Assembly: GCA_030635405.1 (NCBI GenBank)
Contig: DAOVZA010000017.1
Span: forward strand, 1-13,822
Direction: 5' to 3'
DNA: 13,822 bases
Origin: Desulfocapsa sp.
GTDB taxonomy: Bacteria; Desulfobacterota; Desulfobulbia; Desulfobulbales; Desulfocapsaceae
A program made the translations under genes and the position numbers. Below are positions 7,122-13,822 of this stretch, piece by piece (position 1 is the first letter of the stretch; each line of letters starts with the position of its first letter). Under the pieces are notes generated by a model. That model saw only the letters and a list, made by a program, of their open reading frames with translations, was not told where the DNA came from and searched no databases.

Positions 7122-7127
7122 ATGCTT

Positions 7128-7607
7128 TTGTTCGTTCAAGGTGATATGGCCGTTTATCCGGCTCATGGTGTAGGTGTTATAGAGGCTATCGAGAGTCAAA
7201 CTGTTGCCGGTATCTCTCAGGATTTTTATATCATGAAGATCCTTGATAATAACATGAAGATCATGATTCCAACGGCTAGCAGTGATAATGTCGGGCTTCG
7301 TGCTATTATCAGTAAAAAAGAAGTTGAAGCGGTTCTTGAAATATTAAGAAGTCGTGATTCAGAGATTACAACACAAACATGGAATCGTCGTTATAGAGAT
7401 TACATGGAAAAAATTAAAACTGGATCCATTCATGAAGTTGCTTCAGTTCTTCGGGATCTGTATTTGTTGAGCGTTGATAAGGATCTTTCCTATGGTGAAC
7501 GAAAGATGATGGACACTGCTAAAAATTTGTTGGTCACAGAGATATCACTTGCCCGTAAGGTTGATGAGTCTAAAATTGAAACTCTAATTGAAGATATGTT
7601 CAACTAG
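7128..7607 (+). CDS. carD: CarD/CdnL-family RNA polymerase-binding transcription factor
   Basis: Members bind the RNA polymerase beta subunit and stabilise the open complex at promoters, often rRNA promoters. From the TTG at 7128 the protein has 159 residues: an RNA-polymerase-interacting Tudor-like domain (about 1-60) with GDMAVYPAHGVGVIEAIE, then a helical DNA-binding domain (about 65-159) with TWNRRYRDYMEKIKTG, VASVLRDLYLL and LSYGERKMMDTAKNLL. W85 aligns with the tryptophan that wedges into DNA at the upstream edge of the -10 in characterised CarD proteins. TTG is preferred to ATG 7122 or GTG 7092 because the AGGAGG spacing fits and the resulting M-F-x-x-GD-x-AVYP start is typical. It is the short form, with no helicase or AT-hook parts. 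rluD follows after 55 bases. The name cdnL would be equally suitable. Confidence 0.93.
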   Translation: MFVQGDMAVYPAHGVGVIEAIESQTVAGISQDFYIMKILDNNMKIMIPTASSDNVGLRAIISKKEVEAVLEILRSRDSEITTQTWNRRYRDYMEKIKTGSIHEVASVLRDLYLLSVDKDLSYGERKMMDTAKNLLVTEISLARKVDESKIETLIEDMFN

Positions 7608-7662
7608 AATTGTTTCTAAAAGTTTTATTCCTTAAATATTTCCATTCACATGGCAGACTGTC

Positions 7663-8652
7663 ATGACTTCTTTCTCCCCAGATAATTCCAACTTCACAGA
7701 TCCTGCCGATGACCTCGAGTTTCAGGTGTCGGCAGAAATGGCAGGAAGCAGGTTCGATCACTTCCTTGTACAGTTTGTTCCGAACACCTCCAGAAATACT
7801 CTCATTCAATCAATACGTTTAGGGCTTCTTTGCGTAGATGGAAAGAAAAAGAAAAGTAGCTATCGGTTGAAAAGTGGTGAAACGATCAAAGGATCCATCT
7901 TTCAGCCACCACCTCTTAAGCTAATACCTCAAGATATATCTTTTAAAATCTTATTTGAAGATGAAGATCTACTCATAATTTCCAAACCACCAGGTATTGT
8001 GGTTCACCCGGCTAATGGGAATCCTGATGGAACGTTAGTAAACGGACTGCTGTATCATTGTAAGCAGATTGCAGATGTTGGTGATCATATTAGGCCTGGT
8101 ATTGTCCATCGCCTTGATAAAGATACTTCTGGGATAATGGTTGTTGCAAAAACAACACTGTGTCACCGGCTTCTCGTAGATGCCTTTAAGGAGAGACTTG
8201 TCGATAAGGAGTATCTTGCCTTGCTGTTTGGTGTTATGCAGAATAAAACCGGTCGTATTGTTGCTCCCATAAACAGGCATCCCGTTAATCGTCAAAAGAT
8301 GACTGTCTGCGAAGAAGGAAGAGGTCGTTATGCTGCCAGTAGTTGGCAGGTTATTGAAGAATATGCTGAGGGTTGCAGTCTTGTGCAGATTAAAATAGAG
8401 ACAGGCCGCACCCATCAAATTCGTGTCCATATGGCATCGTTAGGTTATCCCGTTGCCGGTGATTCTCTTTATGGGAGAGCGAGAAACACAAGGTACTATC
8501 CAAGGCAAATGCTTCATGCTCACCGTTTAAGTCTAACCCATCCAATTACTGGTGAAGACCTGTCGTTCACTGCTCCGATTTGGCCTGATTTTTTAGACAT
8601 ACTTGATCAGTTGCGAGCACAGCAGCATGAAGTAGTGAGTGTGTTACCGTGA
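7663..8652 (+). CDS. rluD: RluA-family 23S rRNA pseudouridine synthase (RluD-like)
   Basis: Isomerises uridine to pseudouridine in RNA; RluD members act on helix 69 of 23S rRNA. The 329 residues begin with an S4 RNA-binding domain (about 19-78, containing SRFDHFLVQFVPNTSRN and a lysine-rich KKKK at 61-64), followed by the catalytic domain with KPPGIVVHP near 108-116, the signature HRLDKDTSG at 149-157 with catalytic D152, and TGRTHQIRVH ending at 256. The S4 domain plus length favour RluD over RluA, but the exact target uridines are inferred. No clear ribosome-binding site precedes ATG 7663; an out-of-frame ATG lies at 7650. The stop codon overlaps the coaE start. Confidence 0.9.
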   Translation: MTSFSPDNSNFTDPADDLEFQVSAEMAGSRFDHFLVQFVPNTSRNTLIQSIRLGLLCVDGKKKKSSYRLKSGETIKGSIFQPPPLKLIPQDISFKILFEDEDLLIISKPPGIVVHPANGNPDGTLVNGLLYHCKQIADVGDHIRPGIVHRLDKDTSGIMVVAKTTLCHRLLVDAFKERLVDKEYLALLFGVMQNKTGRIVAPINRHPVNRQKMTVCEEGRGRYAASSWQVIEEYAEGCSLVQIKIETGRTHQIRVHMASLGYPVAGDSLYGRARNTRYYPRQMLHAHRLSLTHPITGEDLSFTAPIWPDFLDILDQLRAQQHEVVSVLP

Positions 8653-9242
8653 AAATTGCAGTTACTGGTGGCATGGGCTCAGGCAAAAGCCGGGTCGCAG
8701 TTGCCTTAAGCGAGCTTCTTGGCGCCAAATATGTCAGTGCTGATATTGTCTGTCGGGATCTTCTACAAGTAGGAAATCCTGGTTATCAACAGCTCCAGAA
8801 AACTTTTTCATCTGATTTCTTTTTATCAGATGGTTCTTTAAATAGGCCGTTGTTAAGAGATACGATTTTTACAAATACAAATAAACGTAAACAGCTCGAT
8901 AGTATTCTTCATCCACTTGTACGTGACATATTAGTTGAGTCAGGCTTATCTGCTCAGATTAAAGGGCTTGATCTGGTTGCTGAAGTTCCTCTTTTATTTG
9001 AAACAGGATGGAAGAGTGATTTTGATTGTTCAATTGTTGTTTTTGCAGATACTGATACTTGTGTAGCCAGAATTATGCAACGAGACAGTGTTTCTGAAAA
9101 AGAAGCAATGGATGGGATAGCAAGTCAGATGTCACTTGAAGAAAAGTGTCAACTAGGTGATAGAGTCATTGATAATTCAGCATCTTTTGATGCTACGCTT
9201 TTTGCTCTTAAGCAATTTGTTCAGGAAAAAGAGAATTTTTGA
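8649..9242 (+). CDS. coaE: Dephospho-CoA kinase
   Basis: Phosphorylates the 3'-hydroxyl of the ribose of dephospho-CoA with ATP, the last step of coenzyme A synthesis. The 197 residues are the usual length. Motifs: the P-loop GGMGSGKS at 7-14, SADIVCRDL at 30-38 (normally DAD; here the first Asp is Ser while D32 and R37 remain), HPLV at 88-91, EVPLLFE at 112-118 and a C-terminal lid region with RDSVSEKEA near 145-153. It starts with GTG at 8649 in a 4-base GTGA overlap with the rluD stop, so translation is probably coupled. No terminator is visible after the stop. Confidence 0.96.
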   Translation: MKIAVTGGMGSGKSRVAVALSELLGAKYVSADIVCRDLLQVGNPGYQQLQKTFSSDFFLSDGSLNRPLLRDTIFTNTNKRKQLDSILHPLVRDILVESGLSAQIKGLDLVAEVPLLFETGWKSDFDCSIVVFADTDTCVARIMQRDSVSEKEAMDGIASQMSLEEKCQLGDRVIDNSASFDATLFALKQFVQEKENF

Positions 9243-9271
9243 AGAAAAGCTTTAGAAACGATGGAAAAGTC

Positions 9272-9300
9272 TTGACAGCAATTTCCCGAAACCTTACTAT
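9272..9300 (+). promoter_or_regulatory. Sigma-70 promoter for rho
   Basis: A consensus -35 TTGACA (9272-9277), a 17-base spacer and TACTAT (9295-9300; 5 of 6 consensus bases). Initiation is expected near 9307, about 370 bases before the rho start. It is the best-matching promoter in the window. Confidence 0.72.
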
Positions 9301-9399
9301 AGCCTAAATCGAACGTTACTCCTTCCTGAGATGTTTGACTCTAAGAAACGTGATTACCAAAAAATCAATACAGATAATTATCAGTAGATAGAATAAAAA

Positions 9400-9428
9400 A
9401 AATTGTGTTTTTATTAAATACACAATTT
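9400..9428. repeat. AT-rich hairpin in the rho leader
   Basis: Perfect 9-base arms AAATTGTGT (9400-9408) and ACACAATTT (9420-9428) with an 11-base loop. On the plus strand it is preceded by an A-run and has no following T-tract; on the minus strand the same hairpin is followed by a T-run, so it looks more like a minus-strand terminator, although no minus-strand gene lies nearby. Confidence 0.5.
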
Positions 9429-9678
9429 ATGAAAATTCAATTATTTCCCTATAATCCTATCCTTTATATATATCTTATTTACTAATTTAAAAAAGTAGAC
9501 AGATTTAACTATGGCTTCCTTTTGCCTGATATTGTTTTAAAAACATCCCAGTTAAATATATTTAATGTAATGAATATATGGAATATTCGTAACTTCGAAT
9601 CTGCTTAAATAAACAGAGACTTTAAAAATACATGCTAACCCCATCGTCTAACAGCCCCTATACCGGAGAACTGAAGTA

Positions 9679-10929
9679 ATGAACCTGGCTGATTTAAAAC
9701 TTAAGAAAATTGCTGATCTTGTTAAACTTGGGCGTAAGCTCAAAGTTGAAGGTGTGAATACTCTGCGTAAGCAGGAACTTATCTTTGCAATCCTACAGGC
9801 ACAGGCTGATAAAGATGGAAAGATGCGTGGAAGCGGTGTGTTAGAGATTCTCCCTGATGGGTTTGGTTTTTTGAGGGCACCGGATTATAACTACCTTCCA
9901 GGTCCAGATGATATATATGTATCTCCTTCGCAGATTCGTCGTCTTGGACTTCGTACAGGTGATACCATTGAAGGGCTTGTAAGGGCACCAAAAGATGGTG
10001 AGCGGTATTTTGCACTCCTCAAAGTTGAAGCTATTAATTTCGATTCTCCAGAGGCGGCCAAAAAGAAAACATTGTTTGGTAATCTGACAGCACTTCATCC
10101 TGAAGACAAATTTAATCTTGAAGTAGAGTCCGATAATTTCTCCATGCGTCTTATGGAAATGATGTGTCCCATTGGAAAAGGTCAACGTGGTTTGATTGTC
10201 GCTCCTCCAAGAACAGGAAAAACTGTCCTTATTCAAAAGCTTGCCAACGCCATTGCCAAAAACCACAAGGAAGTTTATCTCATCGTATTACTTATTGATG
10301 AGCGTCCTGAAGAGGTTACGGAAATGAAGCGTACTGTTGTGACAGCAGAAGTGGTTAGTTCTACCTTTGATGAGCCACCTCAACGTCATATTCAGGTCGC
10401 AGAAATGGTGATTGAGAAGGCTAAGCGTCTGGTTGAGCATAAAAAGGATGTCGTTATTCTACTCGATAGTATTACTCGATTAGCCAGGGCCTATAACACC
10501 GTAACTCCATCAAGCGGAAAGATCCTTTCCGGTGGTGTTGAAGCCAATGCGCTTCATCGGCCGAAACGTTTTTTTGGGGCAGCAAGAAATATAGAAGAGG
10601 GCGGTAGCTTAACAATAATTGCTTCTGCTCTTATTGATACCGGTAGTCGTATGGATGAGGTTATCTTTGAAGAGTTCAAGGGAACTGGTAATATGGAAGT
10701 TGTTCTTGATCGCAAAATGGCAGATAGGCGGATTTATCCTGCAATTGATGTGAAAAAGTCCGGCACCAGAAAGGAAGATTTACTTTTAGAGCCCGTGGTT
10801 CTCAACCGTGTCTGGATATTGCGTAAATTGTTGGCTTCAATGAACCCTGCCAGTGGAATGGAGTTTCTTCTTGATAAGTTGAAACAACATGAGAATAATG
10901 CTGACTTTATAGATTCCATGAATAGCTAA
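9679..10929 (+). CDS. rho: Transcription termination factor Rho
   Basis: Hexameric RNA helicase that ends transcription by binding C-rich rut RNA and moving along it with ATP hydrolysis. The 416 residues match the E. coli size with no large insertion: an N-terminal helical Rho_N domain (about 1-45), a cold-shock-like RNA-binding domain (about 50-120) with [22 protein letters not shown], and the RecA-like ATPase with Walker A APPRTGKT (175-182), [12 protein letters not shown] (205-216), Walker [17 protein letters not shown] with D263, a Q-loop region [10 protein letters not shown] near 283-292, and a [19 protein letters not shown]-loop/arginine-finger region near 321-338. GGAG lies 10 bases before the ATG. 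It has its own promoter and long leader. Confidence 0.98.
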   Translation: MNLADLKLKKIADLVKLGRKLKVEGVNTLRKQELIFAILQAQADKDGKMRGSGVLEILPDGFGFLRAPDYNYLPGPDDIYVSPSQIRRLGLRTGDTIEGLVRAPKDGERYFALLKVEAINFDSPEAAKKKTLFGNLTALHPEDKFNLEVESDNFSMRLMEMMCPIGKGQRGLIVAPPRTGKTVLIQKLANAIAKNHKEVYLIVLLIDERPEEVTEMKRTVVTAEVVSSTFDEPPQRHIQVAEMVIEKAKRLVEHKKDVVILLDSITRLARAYNTVTPSSGKILSGGVEANALHRPKRFFGAARNIEEGGSLTIIASALIDTGSRMDEVIFEEFKGTGNMEVVLDRKMADRRIYPAIDVKKSGTRKEDLLLEPVVLNRVWILRKLLASMNPASGMEFLLDKLKQHENNADFIDSMNS

Positions 10930-11075
10930 TTAAAAAAATACTAAATTTTGATTTAAAAGCATTAATATGTTTTTTTGTTGAAATTCTTCCCTTGTTTTAT
11001 TATCTTTCAATTCTTTTAGTTTTGAAAATCAAATGTATACCGAAAGGTTACTCCTATTTTTAAGGAATATTAATT

Positions 11076-11291
11076 ATGAGAAGCGACATTCATCCTGAAT
11101 ATAATAAGATTACAGCAACTTGTGGTTGTGGTAATGAGATTGAGCTTGGTTCTGTAAAAAAAGAAATGGTTGTGGAGATTTGCTCTGCATGCCATCCATT
11201 TTTCACAGGAAAGCAGAAATTGATTGATACTGCTGGCCGAATTGAGAAATTCAAGAAACGTTACGCAAAACATTTCGAAGAAAAAAAATAG
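11076..11291 (+). CDS. rpmE: 50S ribosomal protein L31 (zinc-binding form)
   Basis: Large-subunit ribosomal protein that helps bridge the two subunits. The 71 residues carry the four cysteines C16, C18, C36 and C39 (CGC and CSAC), so this is the zinc-binding C+ type, which in other bacteria is exchanged for a cysteine-free paralogue under zinc limitation. [12 protein letters not shown] and [10 protein letters not shown] are family signatures. TAAGGA lies about 10 bases upstream of the ATG. The 146 bases between rho and this gene hold a weak promoter candidate, TTGAAA (10978-10983), 17 bases, TATCTT (11001-11006), and no clear terminator. Confidence 0.97.
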   Translation: MRSDIHPEYNKITATCGCGNEIELGSVKKEMVVEICSACHPFFTGKQKLIDTAGRIEKFKKRYAKHFEEKK

Positions 11292-11400
11292 TTTCTACAG
11301 TTTGTTACAACTTTATGCCTGTCTCTTTCTTTTTAGAAGGAAATGGATGGGCATAAGAAGCAGTGAAACTGTTTAAGACCAATTACTGGTTTTTGTCGAT
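11292..11400 (+). other. Structured spacer between rpmE and prfA
   Basis: No gene. Arms TTATGCC (11313-11319) and GGCATAA (11350-11356) form a 7-base-pair stem enclosing 30 bases that include a small TTC/GAA inner hairpin, and CAGTgaaACTG follows at about 11361-11371. A terminator comes next at 11401. Confidence 0.4.
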
Positions 11401-11437
11401 CCACAATCTGTTAAACAGGTTGTGGATTTTCTGTTTT
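11401..11437 (+). terminator. Intrinsic terminator between rpmE and prfA
   Basis: Stem CCACAATCTG (11401-11410) / CAGGTTGTGG (11416-11425), 10 base pairs with one U-G pair, a 5-base loop TTAAA, then the T-rich tail ATTTTCTGTTTT. It lies 110 bases after the rpmE stop. The T-tract is interrupted, so efficiency is less certain than for the terminators after serA and rplY. Confidence 0.78.
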
Positions 11438-11471
11438 AATTCCTAACGCCTTTTTCCCCTGGTATTTTTTC

Positions 11472-12542
11472 ATGATTGATAAACTTACTGACCTAGACGA
11501 AAAGATATCTCACCTTGAAGGCAGACTCTCTGATCCATCTCTTCTTGCTGATCAGAAAGCCTACCAGAAGGTAGCTCAAGAGCATTCTCATCTAATGAAA
11601 CTTAAGGATTTGTATGATGAACTTGAATCAGTGGTTACTGATATCGCAGATAATCAGGAGTTGATTCAAGAAGGAGATGACGACGTCGAGTTAATCGAAC
11701 TTGCAAGGGAAGAGATCGAAGAACTCGTAGTTCGTGAAAAAACGCTTGAGCAGGATATTATGCTTCTTCTGCTCCCAAGAGATCCAAATGATGAGCGTAA
11801 TACATTTCTCGAAATCCGTGCAGGTGCTGGTGGGGATGAAGCAGCTCTTTTTGTTGCTGATCTTTTTCGTATGTATTCGCGCTATGCTGAATCCATGGGA
11901 TGGAAAGTCGAAATTATGAGTTCCAATCCTCTGGGTATTGGTGGTTTTAAAGAGATTATTGCTCTTATTACAGGGGATGCCGTTTTTTCAAGGCTCAAAT
12001 ATGAAAGTGGCGTACACCGTGTGCAAAGGGTTCCTGAAACTGAGACACAGGGACGCATTCACACATCAGCAGTCACCGTTGCTATTCTTCCTGAGGCCGA
12101 TGAGGTTGAATTAAATATTAATACCAGTGAGTTGAAATTTGATGTTTATAGAGCATCAGGCCCAGGTGGTCAGTCAGTAAATACAACTGACTCTGCCGTT
12201 CGTATTACTCATCTTCCCACCGGCCTTGTTGTGACCTGTCAGGATGAGAAATCACAGCATAAAAATAAAGCTAAGGCATTGACTGTTCTTCGAGCACGTC
12301 TTCTTGATAAGCTTGAACAGGAACATCATGATAAAATTTCTGAGGCCAGAAGAAGTCAGGTAGGTACAGGTGACCGTAGTGAACGAATCCGTACCTATAA
12401 TTTTCCACAAGGTCGAATGACAGACCATCGAATCAATTTAACCCTGTATAAACTTGATGCTATCATAGACGGTAAACTTGAAGAAGTCCTCACACCACTG
12501 ATCACTCATGACCAGGAAGAAAAACTTAAACAGATTCAATAG
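11472..12542 (+). CDS. prfA: Peptide chain release factor 1
   Basis: Reads UAA and UAG stop codons and triggers release of the finished protein from the ribosome. The 356 residues are the normal length. An N-terminal helical domain (about 1-95) is followed by the codon-recognition domain with the tripeptide PET (188-190) in [15 protein letters not shown], the RF1-type P-x-T rather than the RF2 SPF, and the catalytic GGQ at 232-234 in [14 protein letters not shown]. The ATG at 11472 lacks a clear ribosome-binding site, and a terminator T-tract ends 35 bases before it, so how it is expressed is not obvious. prmC, which modifies Q234, begins 11 bases after the stop. Confidence 0.97.
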   Translation: MIDKLTDLDEKISHLEGRLSDPSLLADQKAYQKVAQEHSHLMKLKDLYDELESVVTDIADNQELIQEGDDDVELIELAREEIEELVVREKTLEQDIMLLLLPRDPNDERNTFLEIRAGAGGDEAALFVADLFRMYSRYAESMGWKVEIMSSNPLGIGGFKEIIALITGDAVFSRLKYESGVHRVQRVPETETQGRIHTSAVTVAILPEADEVELNINTSELKFDVYRASGPGGQSVNTTDSAVRITHLPTGLVVTCQDEKSQHKNKAKALTVLRARLLDKLEQEHHDKISEARRSQVGTGDRSERIRTYNFPQGRMTDHRINLTLYKLDAIIDGKLEEVLTPLITHDQEEKLKQIQ

Positions 12543-12553
12543 AGTGTGTTTCG

Positions 12554-13432
12554 GTGATTGTTCGTGATATCCTTCATGCTGCGTGTGCACAGTTAACAAA
12601 AGCTGGTGTTGATACCCCTGAAATTGATTCTGGATTGCTTTTAGGGCATTGTTTGGGGAAATCTCGAACAGCTCTCTATCTTATGGCCCAGGAAGAGATT
12701 GATTTAAATGAAATAGATCTTTTCTTTAGTTTTTTAGCTCGTCGTGTGCAACGTGAACCCCTTGCCTACATTTTAGGTGTACAGGAGTTCTGGTCTCTTG
12801 ATTTCATTGTTACCCCTGATGTCCTTATTCCACGTCCTGAAACAGAATTGTTGATTGAGCGTGGTATAGCTATCAGAAAAGAGCATTCCAGTTCTAAAGG
12901 TATTATTCTTGATCTTTGTACAGGCAGTGGAATAATTGCAATCGTTCTTGCTAAAGAACTCAATGAACCAGTTGTAGCAGTTGATCTTTCTTTTGCTGCT
13001 CTTCGAATAGCCCGGGAAAATGCGAAATTTCATGGGGTGGATCATCTGATTTCCTTTGTTCAGAGTGATCTTCTCTCAGCCATTATTCCTGAGCCATGTT
13101 TTTCTTTAGTTCTTTCTAACCCTCCCTATGTAAGTAGTCAGGAACAAGAGCATGGTCTTCAGCCTGAAGTTTATAATCACGAACCCCACTTAGCTCTATT
13201 TGCCGGTGATAAAGGTCTTGAGGTAATAGAAAAAATTCATGACCAACTGTTACCGAGGCTTTTATCAGAAGCTCACCTGCTAATGGAAATTGGTTATGCG
13301 CAACGTGATGATATAGTAAAATTGTTCAGTGCAAAAGGAACTAACGATAAAATCTTTACGGAACTTCGTGTTGAAAAAGATTACAGTAATTGTGATCGGA
13401 TCTTTCAAGCTAAAATAATAGAAAATTCATAA
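12554..13432 (+). CDS. prmC: Release factor glutamine methyltransferase
   Basis: Transfers a methyl group from S-adenosylmethionine to the GGQ glutamine of release factors, which raises termination efficiency. The 292 residues have the N-terminal helical substrate-binding domain (about 1-75), a [14 protein letters not shown] linker typical of Prm[10 protein letters not shown] at 92-100, the SAM-binding motif I DLCTGSG at 120-126, the acidic ribose contact near D144 (VAVDLS), and the catalytic NPPY at 189-192. The start is GTG at 12554, 11 bases after prfA, with a poor ribosome-binding site that suggests coupling. The adjacent prfA encodes its substrate. murA follows after 19 bases. Confidence 0.96.
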   Translation: MIVRDILHAACAQLTKAGVDTPEIDSGLLLGHCLGKSRTALYLMAQEEIDLNEIDLFFSFLARRVQREPLAYILGVQEFWSLDFIVTPDVLIPRPETELLIERGIAIRKEHSSSKGIILDLCTGSGIIAIVLAKELNEPVVAVDLSFAALRIARENAKFHGVDHLISFVQSDLLSAIIPEPCFSLVLSNPPYVSSQEQEHGLQPEVYNHEPHLALFAGDKGLEVIEKIHDQLLPRLLSEAHLLMEIGYAQRDDIVKLFSAKGTNDKIFTELRVEKDYSNCDRIFQAKIIENS

Positions 13433-13451
13433 CAGTTCAGGTGTAACCAAA

Positions 13452-13822
13452 ATGGAAAAGCTAGTTATAGAGGGTGGTGCTCCCTTAAAGGGAGAGGTGA
13501 AAATCTCTGGTGCAAAAAATGCTGCTTTACCTCTTATTGCTGCAAGCTTGCTTGCACCTGGCATTCATATCCTCCATAATGTTCCAGATTTACGGGATAC
13601 CCTGACTATTCTACGACTACTTGAATCACTTGGTCTTACCTGGGAACGTGAAGGCTCAACGCTAAAAATTGATGGTACAGGGTTACGTTATTCAGAAGCA
13701 TCCTATGACCTGGTGAAAACCATGCGAGCATCGGTTCTGGTTTTAGGGCCACTTCTAGCCAGACTTGGAAAAGCCAAAGTATCCTTACCGGGTGGTTGCG
13801 CCATTGGAGCAAGACCTATTAA
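13452..13822 (+). CDS. murA: UDP-N-acetylglucosamine 1-carboxyvinyltransferase, N-terminal part (window edge)
   Basis: First committed enzyme of peptidoglycan synthesis: it transfers enolpyruvate from PEP to UDP-N-acetylglucosamine. Only 123 of roughly 420 residues are inside the window. Motifs: SGAKNAALP with K22 and N23, [17 protein letters not shown] near 90-106, and [10 protein letters not shown] with C116, which corresponds to the catalytic cysteine targeted by fosfomycin (C115 in E. coli); its presence predicts a fosfomycin-sensitive type of enzyme. AGGTG lies 10 bases before the ATG. It probably shares a transcript with prfA and prmC. It indicates an organism with a peptidoglycan wall. 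Confidence 0.97.
   Translation, partial: MEKLVIEGGAPLKGEVKISGAKNAALPLIAASLLAPGIHILHNVPDLRDTLTILRLLESLGLTWEREGSTLKIDGTGLRYSEASYDLVKTMRASVLVLGPLLARLGKAKVSLPGGCAIGARPI

Larger units (their letters stand above)
6909..7127 (+). other. Leader region of the carD-like gene
   Basis: This 219-base stretch has no gene. It contains two near-identical extended -10 elements (6962-6972 and 7034-7044), a small inverted repeat GAATT/AATTC around 6990-7004, a hairpin AATCTC (7071-7076) / GAGATT (7084-7089) with a 7-base loop, and the AGGAGG ribosome-binding site (7116-7121). No terminator for pth is visible. Confidence 0.55.
9243..9678 (+). other. coaE-rho intergenic region and rho leader
   Basis: This 436-base stretch has no credible gene. 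It holds a strong promoter (9272-9300), then an AT-rich leader of about 370 bases. The leader contains a palindrome GATAATTATC (9373-9382), a 9-base-pair hairpin (9400-9428), a short inverted repeat ATTCG (9585-9589) / CGAAT (9596-9600) and a C-rich, G-poor segment (about 9632-9664) immediately before the ribosome-binding site GGAG (9665-9668). An 18-codon reading frame (9331-9387) has no ribosome-binding site and is not called. Confidence 0.6.

Noticed and set aside
9373..9382. Palindrome GATAATTATC in the rho leader
   Set aside because: Short palindromes are common in such AT-rich DNA; no supporting context.
9331..9387. 18-codon frame in the rho leader, as a possible leader peptide
   Set aside because: No ribosome-binding site and ordinary composition; a frame this short is expected by chance.
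9841..10266. 141-codon minus-strand frame opposite rho
   Set aside because: Shadow of rho; no start signals and no recognisable motifs.
12040..12046. PET instead of PAT/PVT in the RF1 codon-recognition tripeptide
   Set aside because: Glutamate at this position is a known common variant, for example in Bacillus RF1; not unusual.
1..13822. CRISPR arrays, insertion sequences, toxin-antitoxin or defence genes
   Set aside because: No repeat arrays, transposase, or accessory genes were seen; nearly all coding space is explained by conserved housekeeping genes.

Overview
This window is a dense block of bacterial housekeeping genes, with no sign of mobile DNA, CRISPR or phage. The order is gltX (minus strand, cut by the left edge), then on the plus strand serA, a DUF1844 gene, ispE, tRNA-Gln(UUG), prs, rplY, pth, a CarD-family gene, an rluD-type pseudouridine synthase gene, coaE, rho, rpmE, prfA, prmC and murA (cut by the right edge). 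The DUF1844 gene next to ispE, the short CarD/CdnL protein beside pth, the coaE-rho-rpmE-prfA-prmC-murA run and the AT-leaning, Gram-negative-like gene content suggest Desulfobacterota (former Deltaproteobacteria), perhaps a Desulfobulbales relative. That placement is inference from family content and order; I could not search it. The ispE / tRNA-Gln / prs / rplY / pth order is also found in other Proteobacteria such as Pseudomonas.

Layout: bases 1-1162 encode the catalytic part of glutamyl-tRNA synthetase on the minus strand. A 307-base divergent region (1163-1469) holds promoters in both directions, a 14-base perfect palindrome and a serA leader hairpin. serA ends in a strong intrinsic terminator. 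DUF1844, ispE, tRNA-Gln and prs follow without a visible internal terminator. rplY has its own likely promoter, straddled by an inverted repeat, and its own terminator. pth follows, then a 219-base leader with two near-identical extended -10 elements in front of the carD-like gene, rluD and coaE (the last two overlap by 4 bases). rho has a near-consensus promoter and a long AT-rich leader that becomes C-rich just before the start codon. rpmE is separated from prfA by a structured spacer ending in a terminator. prfA, prmC and murA are closely packed.

How the genes work together: most act in translation (gltX, tRNA-Gln, rplY, pth, rluD, rpmE, prfA, prmC) or transcription (carD-like, rho). PrmC methylates the GGQ glutamine of the release factor encoded just upstream. 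The rest supply core metabolites or envelope: serine (serA), isoprenoid precursor (ispE), PRPP (prs), coenzyme A (coaE) and peptidoglycan (murA).

I did not find a convincing new biological system. The points worth a second look are regulatory: three intrinsic terminators whose T-tracts all end exactly 35 bases before the next start codon, the tandem extended -10 elements before the carD-like gene, its probable TTG start, the inverted repeat around the rplY promoter, the rho leader, and a cysteine cluster at the N-terminus of the DUF1844 protein.
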